Of a stretch of DNA of 64,000 bases, positions 27,401 through 42,400 are shown in pieces. Within the stretch, counting starts at the first letter, position 1, and each line of letters starts with the position of its first letter. The DNA is taken from positions 868,001 through 932,000 of the forward strand of contig OU015539.1 in the NCBI GenBank assembly GCA_907165065.1, in the 5' to 3' direction. Both the position numbers and the translations under genes were made by a program. Source of the DNA: Caprimulgus europaeus. Lineage: Eukaryota > Chordata > Aves > Caprimulgiformes > Caprimulgidae. Below the pieces are notes generated by a model. It was given only the letters and a program-made list of their open reading frames with translations, had not been told where the DNA came from and searched no databases.

Positions 27401-30400
27401 CTGTGGTCTGACCTGGCCAAGCTGCTGTATTCTTGCCATTGTAATAAGCCAGGGACAGCATTTTGCAGTCCTGGGAATGGGCTACAGCTCATTTTGTACA
27501 AACAAAGATCAAGCACCAAGTGATTTATTAAGTATTCTTAGCAGGCAGAAGCGATGCACTTGGTGACAAACTCTGCTGTGAAATCCCAAGTGCTTTTTGA
27601 ATTTTGCATTTCTCAGAGACACATGTAAAATGTCTCCCTTTTATTTCAGGGAATTTTCTGGCATTTCTATGACAGCATCCAGTAATGTGCACTAGGCTGG
27701 CTCCTTATCCACCTTCCTCTTATGGGCTGATGGGAGGTCTTGTGTGGGCACTGAAATGGCCCTAGAACCAAAATGGTGGGGGAGATGTGCCATCCAGTCC
27801 TGGAAACTCCTGATTTACACATGGCTGTACGAGCCACAATGCTTCTGCAGGGTTTGCCTGAAACCCTCAGTTGTGTGCTCAGTTGGCTTTCCTGGGAACA
27901 GAATTTGCTCAAGGGAATGTAGAGAGCAGTGAAAAATTCTTACCATGAATCCCCACACCCTCCACAGCGGGCAGCTGCGCCCGGTGCATCGAGGTGTGCG
28001 TAGCTATTGGTATAAATAAATGTGAAAAACAAAAGGTATAACTGTGAAAAACCCGTGTGATGAAGCAAACAGAGATCTCTTAGAGGTGAAGGGCAGAAGA
28101 ATGCAGAGGGGTCCTGTCTCCCCTGCTGCAAAGTAATGGCTTGGGATGGTTGTGGGAATAACTGCTGAAGTGAATCCAGGCCGTTACTTGTTGCACTGGC
28201 TGAAAGTGGAGGAGAAGGGGCTGAGGGATGGTGTTTGAGACAAGGAGAGCAAGATCTCAGCTGTTGGAAGAGCTTTGGGTGGTACCAATAACAAATTGAG
28301 CATCCTTCTCCCCTCCTCTCCCCTTCCTTGCAAGTGGTGCCATAGTAAATCCACAGCCTCTGTGAGGCAAAGCTTGTGATCTGGTTTTCCTGCTGAACTG
28401 TGGCAGAAGGAATTTTCAAGGAAGGAAAGTGCTTTATGGAGAGCACCTGCACTATTGCTGCCCTCTGCAAGGGACCGTGCTTCAAACTGCACGAGGGTAG
28501 GACGTGCCCTGAGTTTTTGGGGCTGATGTAGGTGAAATGAGTCTCCCTGCTACGGGGTGGTTGTGCTGTGGATGTTGGGAGTTACCTGCTTTCACTAACA
28601 CTTTCCCGCTGCTGCTAAGTGAGAGGTTTAGGGTTTTTCCTTGTAACCTTTCTAGACACAGCAAGAAGAATAACACCAAAGTGCCTGTGCTGAATATGTG
28701 GAGCACATATGCGCTCCCTGGGCAGTACAGGCCACAGCATTGTCCCTGCAAGCTGGGAGGCAGGGGCTGGTGGGGCTCCCTTGCTGACACTGCTGGTGTT
28801 TAGGGAGTAGGTAGTCATCATATAGAGCCCAGCAGAGTAGGTGTGACACTGAAAAGGGACAGGGCTCTAAGGGCTGGCAGCAATAGGAGCGACCTCCAAA
28901 TGAGGAGGGCTGCTGCTGTTTGCCCCAGGAGCCAGTTCCTGGAAGTGAACCTGGCTGGAGGTGAGGGCCAGCCCTGCCCTCTTGGAGCACAGAGTCTCCC
29001 TCCTCCTGCCCCCTCCCGAGCCCTCGCCTCCTGACATTAGCACAGACACACGCACACAGCCCTCCCGTCCTCCCGTGCCCTCTTTGTGTGTGTGTGTGTG
29101 GGTTTCCCCTTCTCACCACTTTGGCTTTGTTTTCTTTGAGAGCTCCTCAGGGTTCTGCAGTGTTTTTTCTCCATGGAAATTTTTTTTGAGAGACAGGGCA
29201 GAATGAACTTTGGCACGAATTCAAGAGTAATAAAGATAAGATTTAGCAGGGACTTTGAACATAAATGAGACAAGATAAAAAGGTATTGAATGTAGTTCAG
29301 CAGCATGCCAAAGCAGATCAAGATGTTATTTACAATGCAATTCTGTTCTCCTTTGAGTAACAAGGCACAATAACGGCTGTTTCTATTTTGCTTTTTTTTC
29401 TGATGCACCAAGACCCCAGAACCCTGACAGAGAATATAATAATTAGGACTAAAATACATGATGTTTTCGGCCAGACTGCTGGGCTGTTGGCTTCATCTTG
29501 GGTTTTGTTTAGACATTTCAGCAGACGCTGGCTTTGCACCAAGCATAATTTTTCATCAAACCAGAAGTATTTTCTGACTGTCATGATTATAAACCAGCTT
29601 TATCCTCCATGTGCCTTTTGTTGTTCTTGAACCCAGAGCTGCAGCCCCTGAACTGAACACACACATGGGAGGAAATCAGACCAAAGCATTTCACACGTCG
29701 TATTTTGGGATGATAAAGTAGGAGTGAGCGGTGTTTAGAAGCAGCAGAGCAGGGGGCACACACCAAGCACGTGGAGCTGAGCCGGGCGCTGCGCCGAGGG
29801 CTGTAGATGCGCTGTGGGTGGTCACTCATGGTGCGGGGTTACGCATCATCCCAGCGCTACGCTGTGCATTCAGCAACGAGCGTGAGCACAGGAGGGAACT
29901 GAACGAACTCTGATGTTCAGGCCTCCAGATACAGAGTGGTGGTCACCAGAAGCTGTACGGAGCCAGACCGATCTGTGTGCGTGCAAGAGAAGCGCGGGTA
30001 GAAGCTTGCGGCTTGCGAAGGGTTTATAAATAGTAGAGCAGGGGCCGAGCAAGGGAACAGTCACATCTGAATGGTGGTGGCCTTTTGCCATGCTGGGCCC
30101 TCTTTCTACCTCTGCCATCTTCCTGCAGTGTGAGCCTGTAGATGGCAGGGACAGAAGCTGCTGAGGATGCAGAGCCTGCATCTCTCCCTGGCAGGCTGTC
30201 CCTGCTCCGCTGCAGAACGCCGGGGTTATTTTGTGCCTGTCAATCTGTGCGCTGCTGCATTTTCCGGCTCTTTTAGATAAGAGCAACGAGAGCAGAGTGC
30301 TTCATCTGCTTATTTTTTTTCCTGCCTTGTCTCACTGAGCTGCTTGGTGCAGAGACAGGCTGGTCCCCATGGTGCAGATGGTGGCAGGACAGCCCTCCCC

Positions 30401-33400
30401 ACTTCACAGCAATCACAGTCCCATGATGGAGCAGTGCTGCTAACAAGGACATGAGCCTCACCTGCAGAGCCAAAGGCATTTGAATCATCTTGGTGCTCCC
30501 TTTCCCTGCTGGCAACCAGACAAGACCTTTCTCCTCCAAAGAGAAGCCTTGTTGTCAAGTCCTGTGTTCTAATGCCACGAGCGCTGCATCATGTACTGTG
30601 TTTTGTGAAGGTACCGAATTGTCTGGGCACAGGGAGTGCCTGCAGCTGCGGCAGGTCCCTGCCATCATGTGGCTGCATCTCCTTTCAAGCTGGGAGAGGA
30701 CTGTCTCTCTCTGTCTCTCACGTCAGGCCTGGCTCTTTGCTTATGTTTGCATGAGAATTTGCTTTTCTCTGGACTATCAATCTGGTTTGTACAGATGAGG
30801 ATTTTAGGGAAATCAGGAGGGTGGGAAGTGAAATGAAAGCTGAATCTGTATTTCAGCCACTCTGCCAGTGGGTTGTTTTTCCTTTGCTTGGTGGTGTTTT
30901 TTTTTAAATGGATTTGCTAAGCATGTTTCCCTCCTCTGATTTGCATGGCTAATATGGTTGTCCTGCTTTTCACACAGCAATTCCTACTTTTCCTTTAGAG
31001 CCACCTGCAATGTGACATTATAATTCCGTAGTGAAGCTGCAGCACCAAGGTGTTAAAGGAGGACAGGTTATGAAGGAGCTGTGGTGTCTGGTTCTGTGCC
31101 CTTGGACACATTCTCTGGTCCTTCCTGACCATCTTCATTCAGTGTTACACCAGCATCACTGCATTTATCCCAGGAGGGACATAATCCCTACATAAAGTAG
31201 GCAGCACAAAGTAAGAGAGTGACTTGCTTAAGGCCAGACAAGTGGGAAAATATGACCCTAGAAGCCCTGTTTTGTTGGATCCCTAACAAAATCATCCTGT
31301 CCTCTCCCCACTGCAGTTTGCTTCTCATAAAATGAAGCTGCCACCATCACCAAGGTGTTAGTTAATGCTGGTGAAGGACATGGCATAGAAGAAGCAGCAC
31401 AGGCAAAGGCCAGCCGTGACCAACCACTTCTGGGAAGGTGATGGGCTCGGGCTGTGAGCAAACACGGCACGTGCCAGCTCTGTCTGGTGGGGCACGGGCA
31501 GGTACAGGCAGAGGCTCTGGCGCAGCGTTCAGCTTGCTGGGGTGCAGCCTGGACAGAAACGGCTGCTGGAGAGCCCAGGCACCAGCGTGCAGAGGAGGAA
31601 GGGCTGGGAGGAGCCGGTCTGCAACAAATACAGGAAATGAGGTCAGCATAAACCACAAGTTCTCTATTGTCTCAGCTTCATGATTTACAACACTAGAGGT
31701 AAGGAAGCTGAACAAATGCCAGTGGGTTTGCAAGATGAAGTTAAATTTTAAGTTAAAATCCTAACACTTTGCCACTTCTGATGAAAAGTTGAGCTCCATC
31801 AGGGAGTTGCTGTGAGCGCGGAAAGGAGCTGGGGGTGTGTGGGTGCTGCTCACTTCTGCGAAGGAAAATTGCTCTCAAAGCAAAACTGAGCCATTTTAGA
31901 CATTCTCTAACTACTAGAAAACAGGCAAATCTTCTGGGTGGCTGAGTGCCTCCCCCCTTCTTTCCCTCCAAATCCTCTTGGAGTTCAAGAGTTCCCCCTG
32001 TGAGAGTTGCTTGTATGAGGTGAGAAGCAGCAGTCAGGTGATCTTGAGTTATAATCCAGCCTGTCCTGTTTTTCCTAAAGATGCCTCTTTACTACAAATG
32101 GATCAAAACTGCAAATGCTCCAGAAAGTTGGAAAAATGCAGTGGAAAAAGTCTGCAGAGTTCCTTATAAAATATATATGCAGCTCTGTGCATGGCATGGT
32201 GCAGACTCATAGGAATGCCTGAAGCTGAGCTGCTTTGGAGTTTCTAGTTAGAGCCCACTGTAAAGAGAAAATTCTGGGGCAGAAATTGAATTGCTCCATA
32301 ATGGGATGCAAAGAGGTGGTTGCACACGGGGGTGTTCAGTTGGTTTGGGCTGAACTGAGGCTCGTGGAAGGCTTAAGGTCAGGGAGTTCACTTTCTTCAA
32401 CTTGCAGAGATTCAGACATTGTCCAGTTGGTAGCAGCCTAACAGATCACTGACGGGAGCTGACTGGTGCTCCGAGGTTACAGCAGGCACAAAGGTGAAGT
32501 GTTCAGCTGACGCCTCTCTGGCTGAGGTTCAGGGGGTAGCTACAGCCTTACGGTGTCGCTGATATCTTCACTTGTGAAATGCAGCAGCTCAGTCCTGTGT
32601 CCTGCGATAGGCTGTGCTCAGATTCCAGCTCCAGTTAAACCTGGAGTCTGGTTTAACTGGTGAGTGAGTTAAACCAGAGTGAGTCTGAGCTGCTCTGCTC
32701 CCAGTCCCTGGTCATGAGTTCAGCCTCTAGTCTGTGAGGCAGCAGGTGCTCTGACAGCCCCCTGTTGCTTTGGTACGGATTTACCCTGCGCTTTAGATGA
32801 TGAATTGCTGTGCTCTATTCCAGGACGTGGGAATTTCATCCTTTCTTTATAAATAGCGACTGTCAGTACAGCTCCAGGACACCTTGGATTAGTGGTGCCT
32901 TATGTAGGAATGCAGAAAATGCTAAATAATGGAAAGGAATGCTATAAATACTTTCATATGGTGATGAAATCCAAGTGTGACTAATCGGATGAGCCTTATA
33001 CTTAACAAAACAAATCTCTGGTGAGCCATTGCTGTAGGATACTGCAATTGCTATGGAAATAAACACTTGTAGCAACTGACAACTAGCAGAAAATGTGACT
33101 TGGAGGGAGAGAGCCCATCTCTCTAGGGACCAGGTCTAAAGCTGGTGGACCTTCCAGATCCCAGGCAACATTCTCCTTGTAGTGCAGGTGAGTTAGAGCA
33201 AAAGGTATCACACGGATGTAAAAGATGTTCTTAGCGTGTGTTCTGACAAAGGGCTGGCTGCAGGAACCTCCTTATGCACCTCTGATACCAGCAGGCCAAA
33301 CACTCCTCTGCTTGTCTGCAAGTCCAGGCCCACGTTTCAGAAGGAATTGCTTTAAGAGCAGTCTCCAGCTTTTACTTTTTCAGACCCAATCAGCATGTTT

Positions 33401-36400
33401 GTGCAGTGATAATAGTCACAATATTTTGTTCATGGAGGATCCAGGTAATGCAGGCTCCAGAATAAAGATGAAAACCAAGGAAAGGAAGATTGCATTAAAC
33501 AGTTTTGCAACCCTTGAAAAGCTTGCTGTGAATATTTGGAATGGGTCCTGGTTTTTTTAGGCACAGTTTGCCTCGTTCTCCCTTCATCCCCATCTGTTCT
33601 GTTTCTTTTGCAGTGCCAGAAGCTCCGAGAAGTTTTTAACTTGGATTACCCTCACAGCACCTTCCTGCTGAAGACACTGACTATTGTATCTGGACCTGAC
33701 ATGGTTGACCTCACTTTCCATAACTTTGTGTCCTACAAGGAGAATGTTGGCAAGGTATCGGGTCCTGAGGGCAAGGAAGCATTGGGAAATGCCAAGGATT
33801 GGGGCATTAAGTGGGGAGCTGTAAAGGAGAGGGGAAGGCAGGGACCTGAACCTTGACCATGTTACAGGTTTATGTTCCAGTAAGGTCTGGTACCTCCATA
33901 GTTCCAGAAACTTTGCCCTGCATGGAAAAGGACCAGTAGAAGAAATTCAGACTGTCATTTTTGTCCTTTATGTGCTTTGTGTGGATAAACAGACAGCTGA
34001 GAAGACTCAGTGGAGAAGTTTCAGCTGCTATTCTCTATAGGCAGTAGGAGCTGTTGGGATTTGGAGCCCAGCAGTATCAGGACAGGCCTTTTTACCAAGG
34101 CCTCTAGTGACAGGACAAGGGGTAATGGTTTTAAACTGAAAAAAGGTAGATCTGGAGTGGACATAAGGAAGAAATTTTGTACTATGGGGGTGGTGAGACA
34201 CTGTGCCAGGTTGTCCAGAGAAGCTGTGGCTGCTCCTCCCTGGAAGTGTTCTCGGCCAGGTTGGATGAGGCTTTGAGCAACCTGGTCTAGTGGAAGGTGT
34301 CCCTGCTGCTGGCAGGGGGGCTGGGACTGATCTTTAAAGGTCCCTCCCAACCAAAATCATTCCATGGTTCTGTGCCCTTTTCATGTTTGCTGTGTACTTG
34401 GTGCAGTTCCATAGTGTCCAACTGCCTCTGTCCTGTGTGTTGTTCCCAGAGCTGGGCTGAGGATATCATGGCCATCGTTCGCAATCCCCTCACGTACAAT
34501 GCTTCTCGGTACACCTTCCTGGAGAAAATGTGAGTGATTTCTGACACAAACTTCTCTGAAACTTTCAGCTACTGCCCTTTCTGTCTGCACTAGAAAGAAA
34601 AGGCTTCTTAGCATCCAGGTCCTTTGGCAGCCTCCAAAACAAGTCCTGTGTCAGCTCAGGAGCCCTGGGGCACAGGTAGGGGGTTGGTAGTTGGGTCATA
34701 TGTTGTGTGACAGCTGACTGGCACAGAAGTGCTTGAGCCAGTCAAACACATCAGTGGTATTAGACAGACTGAAATTCTGAGCCTCAGCTGTGTCTCCCAC
34801 CACAGTCACAGCACTGACCCCAACAAAGTGCTGCCTCTTTCTTGGCTCAGTAATGCTGTTTGGTTGGCACCCTGAGATTGCTGAGGAACACTAAATAATA
34901 GGGGACACTGTTATCTCATATCTATATCTTAGGTTTCAGAGGGATCTTTCTGATATCTAAGCTCTCCTTTCCAAGAAACAGGAACAGGTTCTGTCTGAGG
35001 TTAAGCTGACAGTCTGTAGGACCATGATTTTCAGTTAACCATTAGGTTTTTTTCCCAATTGCTTATTTTTTCTTTCTCCTTACTTAACAGGACTTCTAAG
35101 ATTGTATAAGTACATTTTCATGATCTTGTTTTTTTCCACAGCCTGGTGAAGCTGAAGATGCAGCTTAATGCAGAGGGAAAGATTCCTGTCAGGAAGTGAG
35201 TATGGATATTTGTTTTATTGTGTGTTCAGTCAGACTAAAGCAGAGCAGCTGGGAAGAGGGTGGTTGCCCAATGGCTTCAGCTGCCTGCTCTTTCTGCACC
35301 CAAGAGGTGGAGAATCCAGGTACTCTCTGGGTTCAGGCCATGGAAGGACTCCTACTGCACCCGGGTTCCTCTCAAGGGAGGGCCTGGGCTATCTGGAAAG
35401 GAGACCTTTTGTGGCCTTCATCTACAGCAAGAAATTGCCTTAAACAGCCAAGGATTTCACTTCTGAAAAGCACCTGTTTGTGCTTGACTCCCCAGCTAGC
35501 CTGAAGTAGGCCATGGCTTTTGCTTGTCTCCTTTCTTTATGTGTGACACTGCAGATGTTCTCCCTGGTGTAATGCCACTGCCTTCAGTCTTCACTCTGGA
35601 TGTGCAGGAGGAGGAATAGCCTTTGAGGAGAGCCCTCTGGGTCAGTGTTAGTGCTGGTTCAAGTACAGAACAGTGGAGATTGGCACTTCGCTGTCCCCAG
35701 GGTGGGCTCTGTGCGTCAGGGTGGGACTGCCATTAGAATAAGTCAAGGCTGCGTTGCTGAAGCAGAGACCAGGCTGTTGCTTCTCCCCAGCACTGCATGG
35801 CATAAATCTAGAACTGGTTTTGTGCCACGCAGTGTCTTCCCCAGCAAAACCACCCCATGGCTGATCCTGCGGCTCCTCCATCCTGACTCCACTCCTGGAG
35901 TGACAAGGGGCGCGGTGCCCTGGTGCATCCCCGTTTGGGTGCATAAATGAGATTTTGTTTGAAGAATGAGGACCTGCAGGTGGTGCACGTGTGGGTATTC
36001 ACTGAACCACCCTGTTTCCAGGTTTATGCTGCATTATGGCATCACGAGAGGCAAGTGCTAATCACCTGTAATCAATATGCTACCACTGTGTGTTATATTG
36101 CTAACGACTCTAGGCTCAGACTGTGCTGCCTAAATGGGCTCTTGCATGGTTGATCGTTATTCAACAATCAACATTTTTTCTTGTTTGTTTTCTAGACTAC
36201 CAACCAGCAGAATTTCATTCTGTCAGAAACCTGTGTATTCATCAAAAGGCTTTTAAAAATGTATAGGTCTTTAATGAAAAACACACTAGGGAAGAGTCCT
36301 TTGAGTTGATCTTTAAAATGCAAGCAATGTAGCATTACTGCAGAAAAAAAGCAGCTTATTCTTCTGAAATAAGCTGGCAAAAATATCTGGTACAGGCTGT

Positions 36401-39400
36401 ACCTCTCTTCAGTGCCCTGGTCTCTCTTGCAGAGTGGTGTGAGTGCTTTACTGTGTAAAGAATGAGACCATTAAATAGTCCAGATGAAGAGCCAGATTTA
36501 TAAAAATACCCAGCATCTCCAGCTGCAGGTGTATGTGAGGCTCTCAGAACTCCATGGCTGAATTCTTCAGAAAATCCCACTGGGTGTCTGCCTTTCTCTT
36601 TAGACATTTAAATCCCTTTGAATCATAATGAGGCTGCTGCATTTTTTGCCTTGCAAAGGGCAGCCTGGGAACCGGGACGCACCGAGTTTGCATAAGCTGC
36701 GGCCCCACTGAACACTCCACCTGGCAACACACTGGGCACTTCTTGTTCCCCGTTGTGGCTGCGAGCACCTGCGATGCCCAGAGCTTAACAGAGCTGACAT
36801 CTGCATTTGTCCATGGAGGAGACCTCACTGCTGCTGACTGGGACAGTCTGACAGTAGGGAGAGTTCAGGTATTGCTGCTATTCCATAGTGCAGCAAAGAG
36901 GCTGCTTGAGGCTGAAGGTTTGACCGAGTAAATCCTGCCCTGCAGACCAGTACCCAGCTTGCTGTATTAGAAGTGAGCTTTGGTTTCTGCAGCAGCAGAC
37001 TTTTGTGCTTCCATCATGTGTATCAGCCTCTTTGCCCATGTAATGAGCTTGTTCCTTGATTTCATGGAAAGCCTTTGGTTCCAGAATATTTTGCCTTCTT
37101 TCAAAGCAGCAATATGGACAACGTTTGTTTACTTTTATTGAATGTTGTCTTGACTACAAAGTTATTCCTTGCTACTGACAGCTGCCACGTGGGATAGTGT
37201 CTTGTGGGGAAAAGTGTCCTGGGGAATTTGTGGCATGCGGCCTCCTACGTAGAGAGCACCTCCAAGAAGGGCAGGGGAAGGACAGCGCAGAAGGATTTTG
37301 GAGTAAGCTGATGCAGTTTAGTGGCAAGGCTCTTACAGAGTCCAGAGCAGAAATATAGAACTTCTGTATTTAGGCAGTAGTCAAAAAATCCACTGCAGGT
37401 TTGTAAGACTCAGTACATCAGTCACTCCCTTGGAGAAACACCCTCTGTCTTCTCTGGTTTGTGTTTATGATCTCATCAGTCTCCTTTGCTGGGCATTTTG
37501 AGTGTCCTGCATGTCCCAGCCACCTGAACACAGGCTGTCTGATTTCACTCCTGCTACATGATGGTCATTTCTTTTTTCCCTGTTTGGTCAGTATTTTTCA
37601 GATGTTTCCTGCAGACAGGAAGAGAGTGGAAGCAGCATTAAGTGCTTGTCATCTCCCAAAGGGCAAGGTAAGGGTTTCTTTAGGTAGCCAAAGGTCTCAC
37701 TAGTTTGAGAATAATCTTTTTGCCTACCCTGACTGTGATGCCCTTGGCTATGAAAAAATCATCAGTTCAGATGCTCTTAGTTGCTGTGGAACCTTTTCCT
37801 TACCGCTTGCTGCCGTGCCCTCGCCGCGGCCTGCTGAGATCAACCCTTACTGGGGGTACTGCAGTAACGCTTGCGACTCCATGGCTTGCACCGTGTGCCC
37901 CAGAGCAGCACGTTCCCCTCCACGTGTTCCACTGGCTGCTCTTTGAAGCAGCAGATCTGACAGCTAACCTTGGTGCTTCTGCCAGCTCACAGAGCACAGC
38001 CCAGGCCTCTGACAGCTCCTACCGCTGCCTCGAGCTGTAGCTTTATGCCGCAGCACCAAGGGACAATTTAAGTAAGTGTCCCTTCTGAAGTGGGGCTTTG
38101 TGGTGCTTCTCCACTGCATTGGCACAGCAAGGAGCTGGGTGGTAATGGAGAGGTGAGAGCTGTCATGGGTTTGTCACACTGACCTGTCTGTATTGCGTTC
38201 TCAGAATGATGCCATCAACCCAGAGGACTTCCCTGAAACCGTGTATAAAACCTTCCTCATGAACCTGTGTCCCCGGCCTGAGATTGATGAGATCTTTACC
38301 TCCCAGTAAGTTCCCTTCAAGCTACAGCAAAGAACTTCATCTCTTGTGGCAGAAGATAGCATAAAATCCCCTTGCCCCGCCCTTTTGACTACGTGTCTTG
38401 TCTGGTCTCAAGCCTTAGAAGGGCAGGAACCCAGGTCACAAAACAGTGCTGGTGCATTTAATGCTTTCCCTTGCAGCCTGAGTAAAAAGGATGAGACCTC
38501 GCTGTGCTGCAGGGACCCCTAACTGTCACCATCAAGAGGGTGGGTTTCAGGTCAACATTAGATCATGCTCATGTGATAGTGTTTGTGGTTGGCCCCAAAC
38601 AATCCATGTACAGCGTGAGAACCGTCGAGCCTCTCAAATAGCCACTGACTTTTTTTTCAAATAGCTAAATCTGTGACTTCTTACATGGACTTGATTTCAC
38701 AGGGCGAGCAGTTCAGTGTGCTCTGAAATTCAGGTCCCTTTAGAGTTCAAGTCAGGGGCTCAAATATGCTTTGTGCTTCCCTCAGCACAACCTCTTCATG
38801 ATATGGAATTAGGAAGAAGAAAGGCCGCAGTGGGAAGCGTCATTTACAGGAAGGAATGTCTGGGCCCAGGGAAGTGGCCACCCATTGCTAGCCTGAGGAA
38901 GGACCAGTCTCTCTCTTGTGAGGTTTTCTGGGGAATGCACTGGTCTTACCTCTGCTCCTCTGTAATTCTCCCACCTTAGCCATTTAAAAGCAAAGCCCTA
39001 CATGACCAAAGAGCACTTGGCAAAGTTTATCAACAAGAAGCAGCGAGACTCTCGCCTCAATGACATCCTTTTCCCACCAGCCAAACCTGAGCAGGTGCAG
39101 AGCCTGATAGAGAAGTATGAGCCCAGTGGGATTAACATCCAGAGAGGTGAGTCTTGTTCAGCCCCAAAGTCCTGCTACAGAGGTAGCATGAAAATAGCAG
39201 AGGAAATCTCACACCTTCTGCTGCCCTGACTTTCCCAGGGGAGCAGTTGGCCTGATTCTCACAAGTCCCTGCATTGCAATGCTCCGGCAAAGAGGTGCCA
39301 GAACCATTTTCTTTTGGTACTATTAACAGCTTTGTTTTCCATGTAGGGCAGTTGTCTCCAGAGGGGATGGTCTGGTTTCTCTGTGGCCCTGAGAACAACG

Positions 39401-42400
39401 TGATAGCACTGGACAAATTGGTGCTGTACCAGGACATGACCCAGCCGCTCTCACACTACTTCATCAATTCGTCACACAACACATATTTAACAGGTATGGG
39501 CTGTTCCAGAGGCTGCCTCAGCTCCAGCGTGTGTGTGCCACCACGGGGCGGGATGGATGGTCCCGACAACCAGCCGGGCAGGTGGATCTGCCCTGGGGTT
39601 TGGAGGGCTGAGGGCTCTAACGCACGCTGAGGGGCTTGGCACTCAAATGTGTGTCAGGAAAAATGTCACCCTGTAACTGAAAACATCTTGTCAGTCTGCC
39701 ATGTACGCCTGCTCAAGGATGGCAGAGTTCTGCTGCTTCTGTTCATGCAGACACTGTCCCAGGTGAATAGCTAACGTCCCCTCCCTCCCCCTGCTCTCCT
39801 CCAGCTGGTCAGTTTTCTGGCATCTCCTCTCCTGAAATGTACCGCCAGACGCTGCTGGCTGGCTGCCGCTGCGTGGAGCTGGACTGCTGGAAGGGCCGTC
39901 CCCCCGATGAGGAGCCCATCATCACTCACGGGTTCACCATGACAACTGAGATCCTCTTCAAGGTATGGGAAGAGTTTTCTCCATACATGCTTTCCCCTGC
40001 CTGGTTTTAGGTTCACCTCTTTTTGAGGAGGCTGGTTGAGGGAACTGTCAAATGAGTGGGCTGAGGGCAAAGATGTTTGAGAGGAAAAGACTGACAGCAA
40101 GACAAGTCAATGAATGTGTGGATAGAATGAAAGATGAACAAACATGCACTAGGCTGGAGTTTGTGTATGTTTCTGGAGTAGGAGGACCAGTAAGAGAGGT
40201 TGTTGGCTGCATGAAGATGAATGAATGAGGCAGATGCAGCAGTCGGGTAGAAGCAATGGAGAGATGATGGAGCAGATGTACCTGCATGCACAGGGCTGTG
40301 TAGCAAGATGGGTGTATGGACAGCAGGTTGCAGGAGGATGGTGGATTTATGGACAGGTGCATGTCAAAGACACAAACAAGACAGCTTTTAGAAAACAAAT
40401 GTTAAAAGGAGTTTATTTTCTAACTGGTCTGCAGCAGGTTCCTGTGGCTTACAGCCTCACGTGGTGGTGCTTTGGAGGAACAGGTTTCAGTTACTTTCTA
40501 ATTACATGAGTGTGTGGAATATTTCCGGTGGAGCAACTGCCCTCCAGCAAGCTGGGCAGACAGCTTCCCCGAGGACTCAGCTCCCAGGCTTCAGAAGCGC
40601 AGTGCAAAGCCTCCTTCTCCCCTGGGAACGGAGGGCATTTAACCACAGAAGTTACAGACAGCTTGCAGGGTAGAAATCAATGCATCACGCTTATTTTTTC
40701 TGCACTCCTTTACACAACTGCCACTGACAGGCTGAGGCACTTTACATTCTTTTTTAAAGCTATTTATTCTGATTCCTTATCTTCCCCCCTGTTCCCACAC
40801 TTCACTAGTACTAAAATGTTTATGTAGGGGTGGAAAAACCCCGCTCCTTAAGATCAGAGGTGTGGTCATATTCAGTGGCAGTAGTTTCCCAAATGCTGTA
40901 GTCCCACTGCTGCTCTCTGCACAGTGGTTCACTGCAGACAGCAGCAGTAGTGGCAGCTGTAGCTGCTGTAATTGCAGAGTTCTGTTAAAGCACGGGACCG
41001 TACCTCGAGGAAATTACAACCTGTTAACACAGCATGTGCCCAGGTTTTGGTTTTATATAACGTGAAGATCTTTCCCTCCACATCTCTCTCCCTTTTCTAT
41101 CGTTGCCTGTGACCTTTTAGTAGCTATTTCTGTAGCTTCTCCTTCTCTGAACCTTGCAGGTTTCTGTGATAGAAAGTCCAAATGGTCCATGGAGGAGCAG
41201 CTGTGGCAGCCTCCCTCAGTGCTAGGATACGGCTGAACCAGGATTTTTGGGGCAGCAGGGAGCTGTAATTGCACAGGAGCAAATGGCAGTACTTTACCCT
41301 GTCAGTTAGCAGCACCAGAAAAGAAATGGTGGAAAGTTTGTGGCAGTTTAACAGGGGCTTGGGGAAAATATGATTATTTTTTCTTACATCATTAATGCTG
41401 AGAACGTTTCCATGGTGTTTGCATTTGAAATGTCAGCACTGCTGGTTACTGAACAAGCCAGTTTTCTCTGCTGCTAGACAGAAGGGTTTTATAACCAGGT
41501 GAAATGATAGAAAATTGGACAGGTTCAGAGGTAAGTGTAAATAGAATTTATAAATCTGGTGCTGCATACACCTTTCTACCACTTTGAAGTGCATGTGGCA
41601 GGGACTTGTCTCTCTGGCTAGACACTTTCACATTCCTTTATGTATACACTAAAATAAAAACTCATATCCTGACATCTCCAGCTTAGTTTTTTTTAAGGCA
41701 AGCTATTGAATTGAACTGCATGTTGTATCCTCTGGAGCTGGCAATCTGGGTAGCTATGAAAAAGAAGACACTTTTCACCTTCTCACTAGGAGAAGTTTAG
41801 TTACTTTCCCCTGACAATGATAGTTTTGGAGATCAGAAACTTGGGGGTCCGTTCAGTGGGAGGTCAGCTGCATGGCTGTGGTAACGAGTGCTGCTCCTCT
41901 CTCTGACCATTGCTTCTCCTTAGGATGCCATCGAGGCCATTGCAGAAAGTGCTTTTAAAACATCTCTCTACCCTGTCATCCTGTCCTTCGAGAACCACGT
42001 GGACTCGTGAGTACCTGCTGACTGGGAGCAGATGTGGGAAGTATGCAGGCAAGGGCTGCTGGGTTTTCAGTGGGTGCCTGAGCTGAAATGAAGCTCCAGT
42101 TGAGATCTCTGAAGCAACTGGAGGTGGGTCAGAGCTGGAAGGTGAGCCATGAGCTGCAGAGTAAGGGTGACCACCATTGTGCAGCCTTTGGGCTCAGGAT
42201 GGCAGAGTATGAACAAGTGGGAATAGGCCTGGGAAGGGACTTCAAAATCTGTGTGGCTGTCTGAGTGAAGGCAGGAGATGGTTTTCTGGGTAGAGTAGAT
42301 GGATCTCGAGGTGGTTGCTCATGCTAAGCTCTGGATTTGGACATTTTTTGTCCTTCTCACTCCTGCTTGATCTCTGTTTATCAGGCCCAAGCAGCAGGCG

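Larger units (their letters stand above)
24554..33613 (+). other. PLCB2: PLCB2 intron 3, largest intron
   Basis: 9.1 kb, GT-AG. A 147-codon open frame (24648-25091 plus) starts at a TTG and has no recognisable domain. A short TG microsatellite (about 29085-29101) and an 11-bp-arm hairpin (32631-32660) are present. I see no gene or intact mobile element. Confidence 0.7.

Noticed and set aside
40045-40398. Minus-strand Ser/His/Leu-rich frames in intron 11
   Set aside because: They translate imperfect ATGGA-rich repeat sequence and have no counterpart in known proteins.
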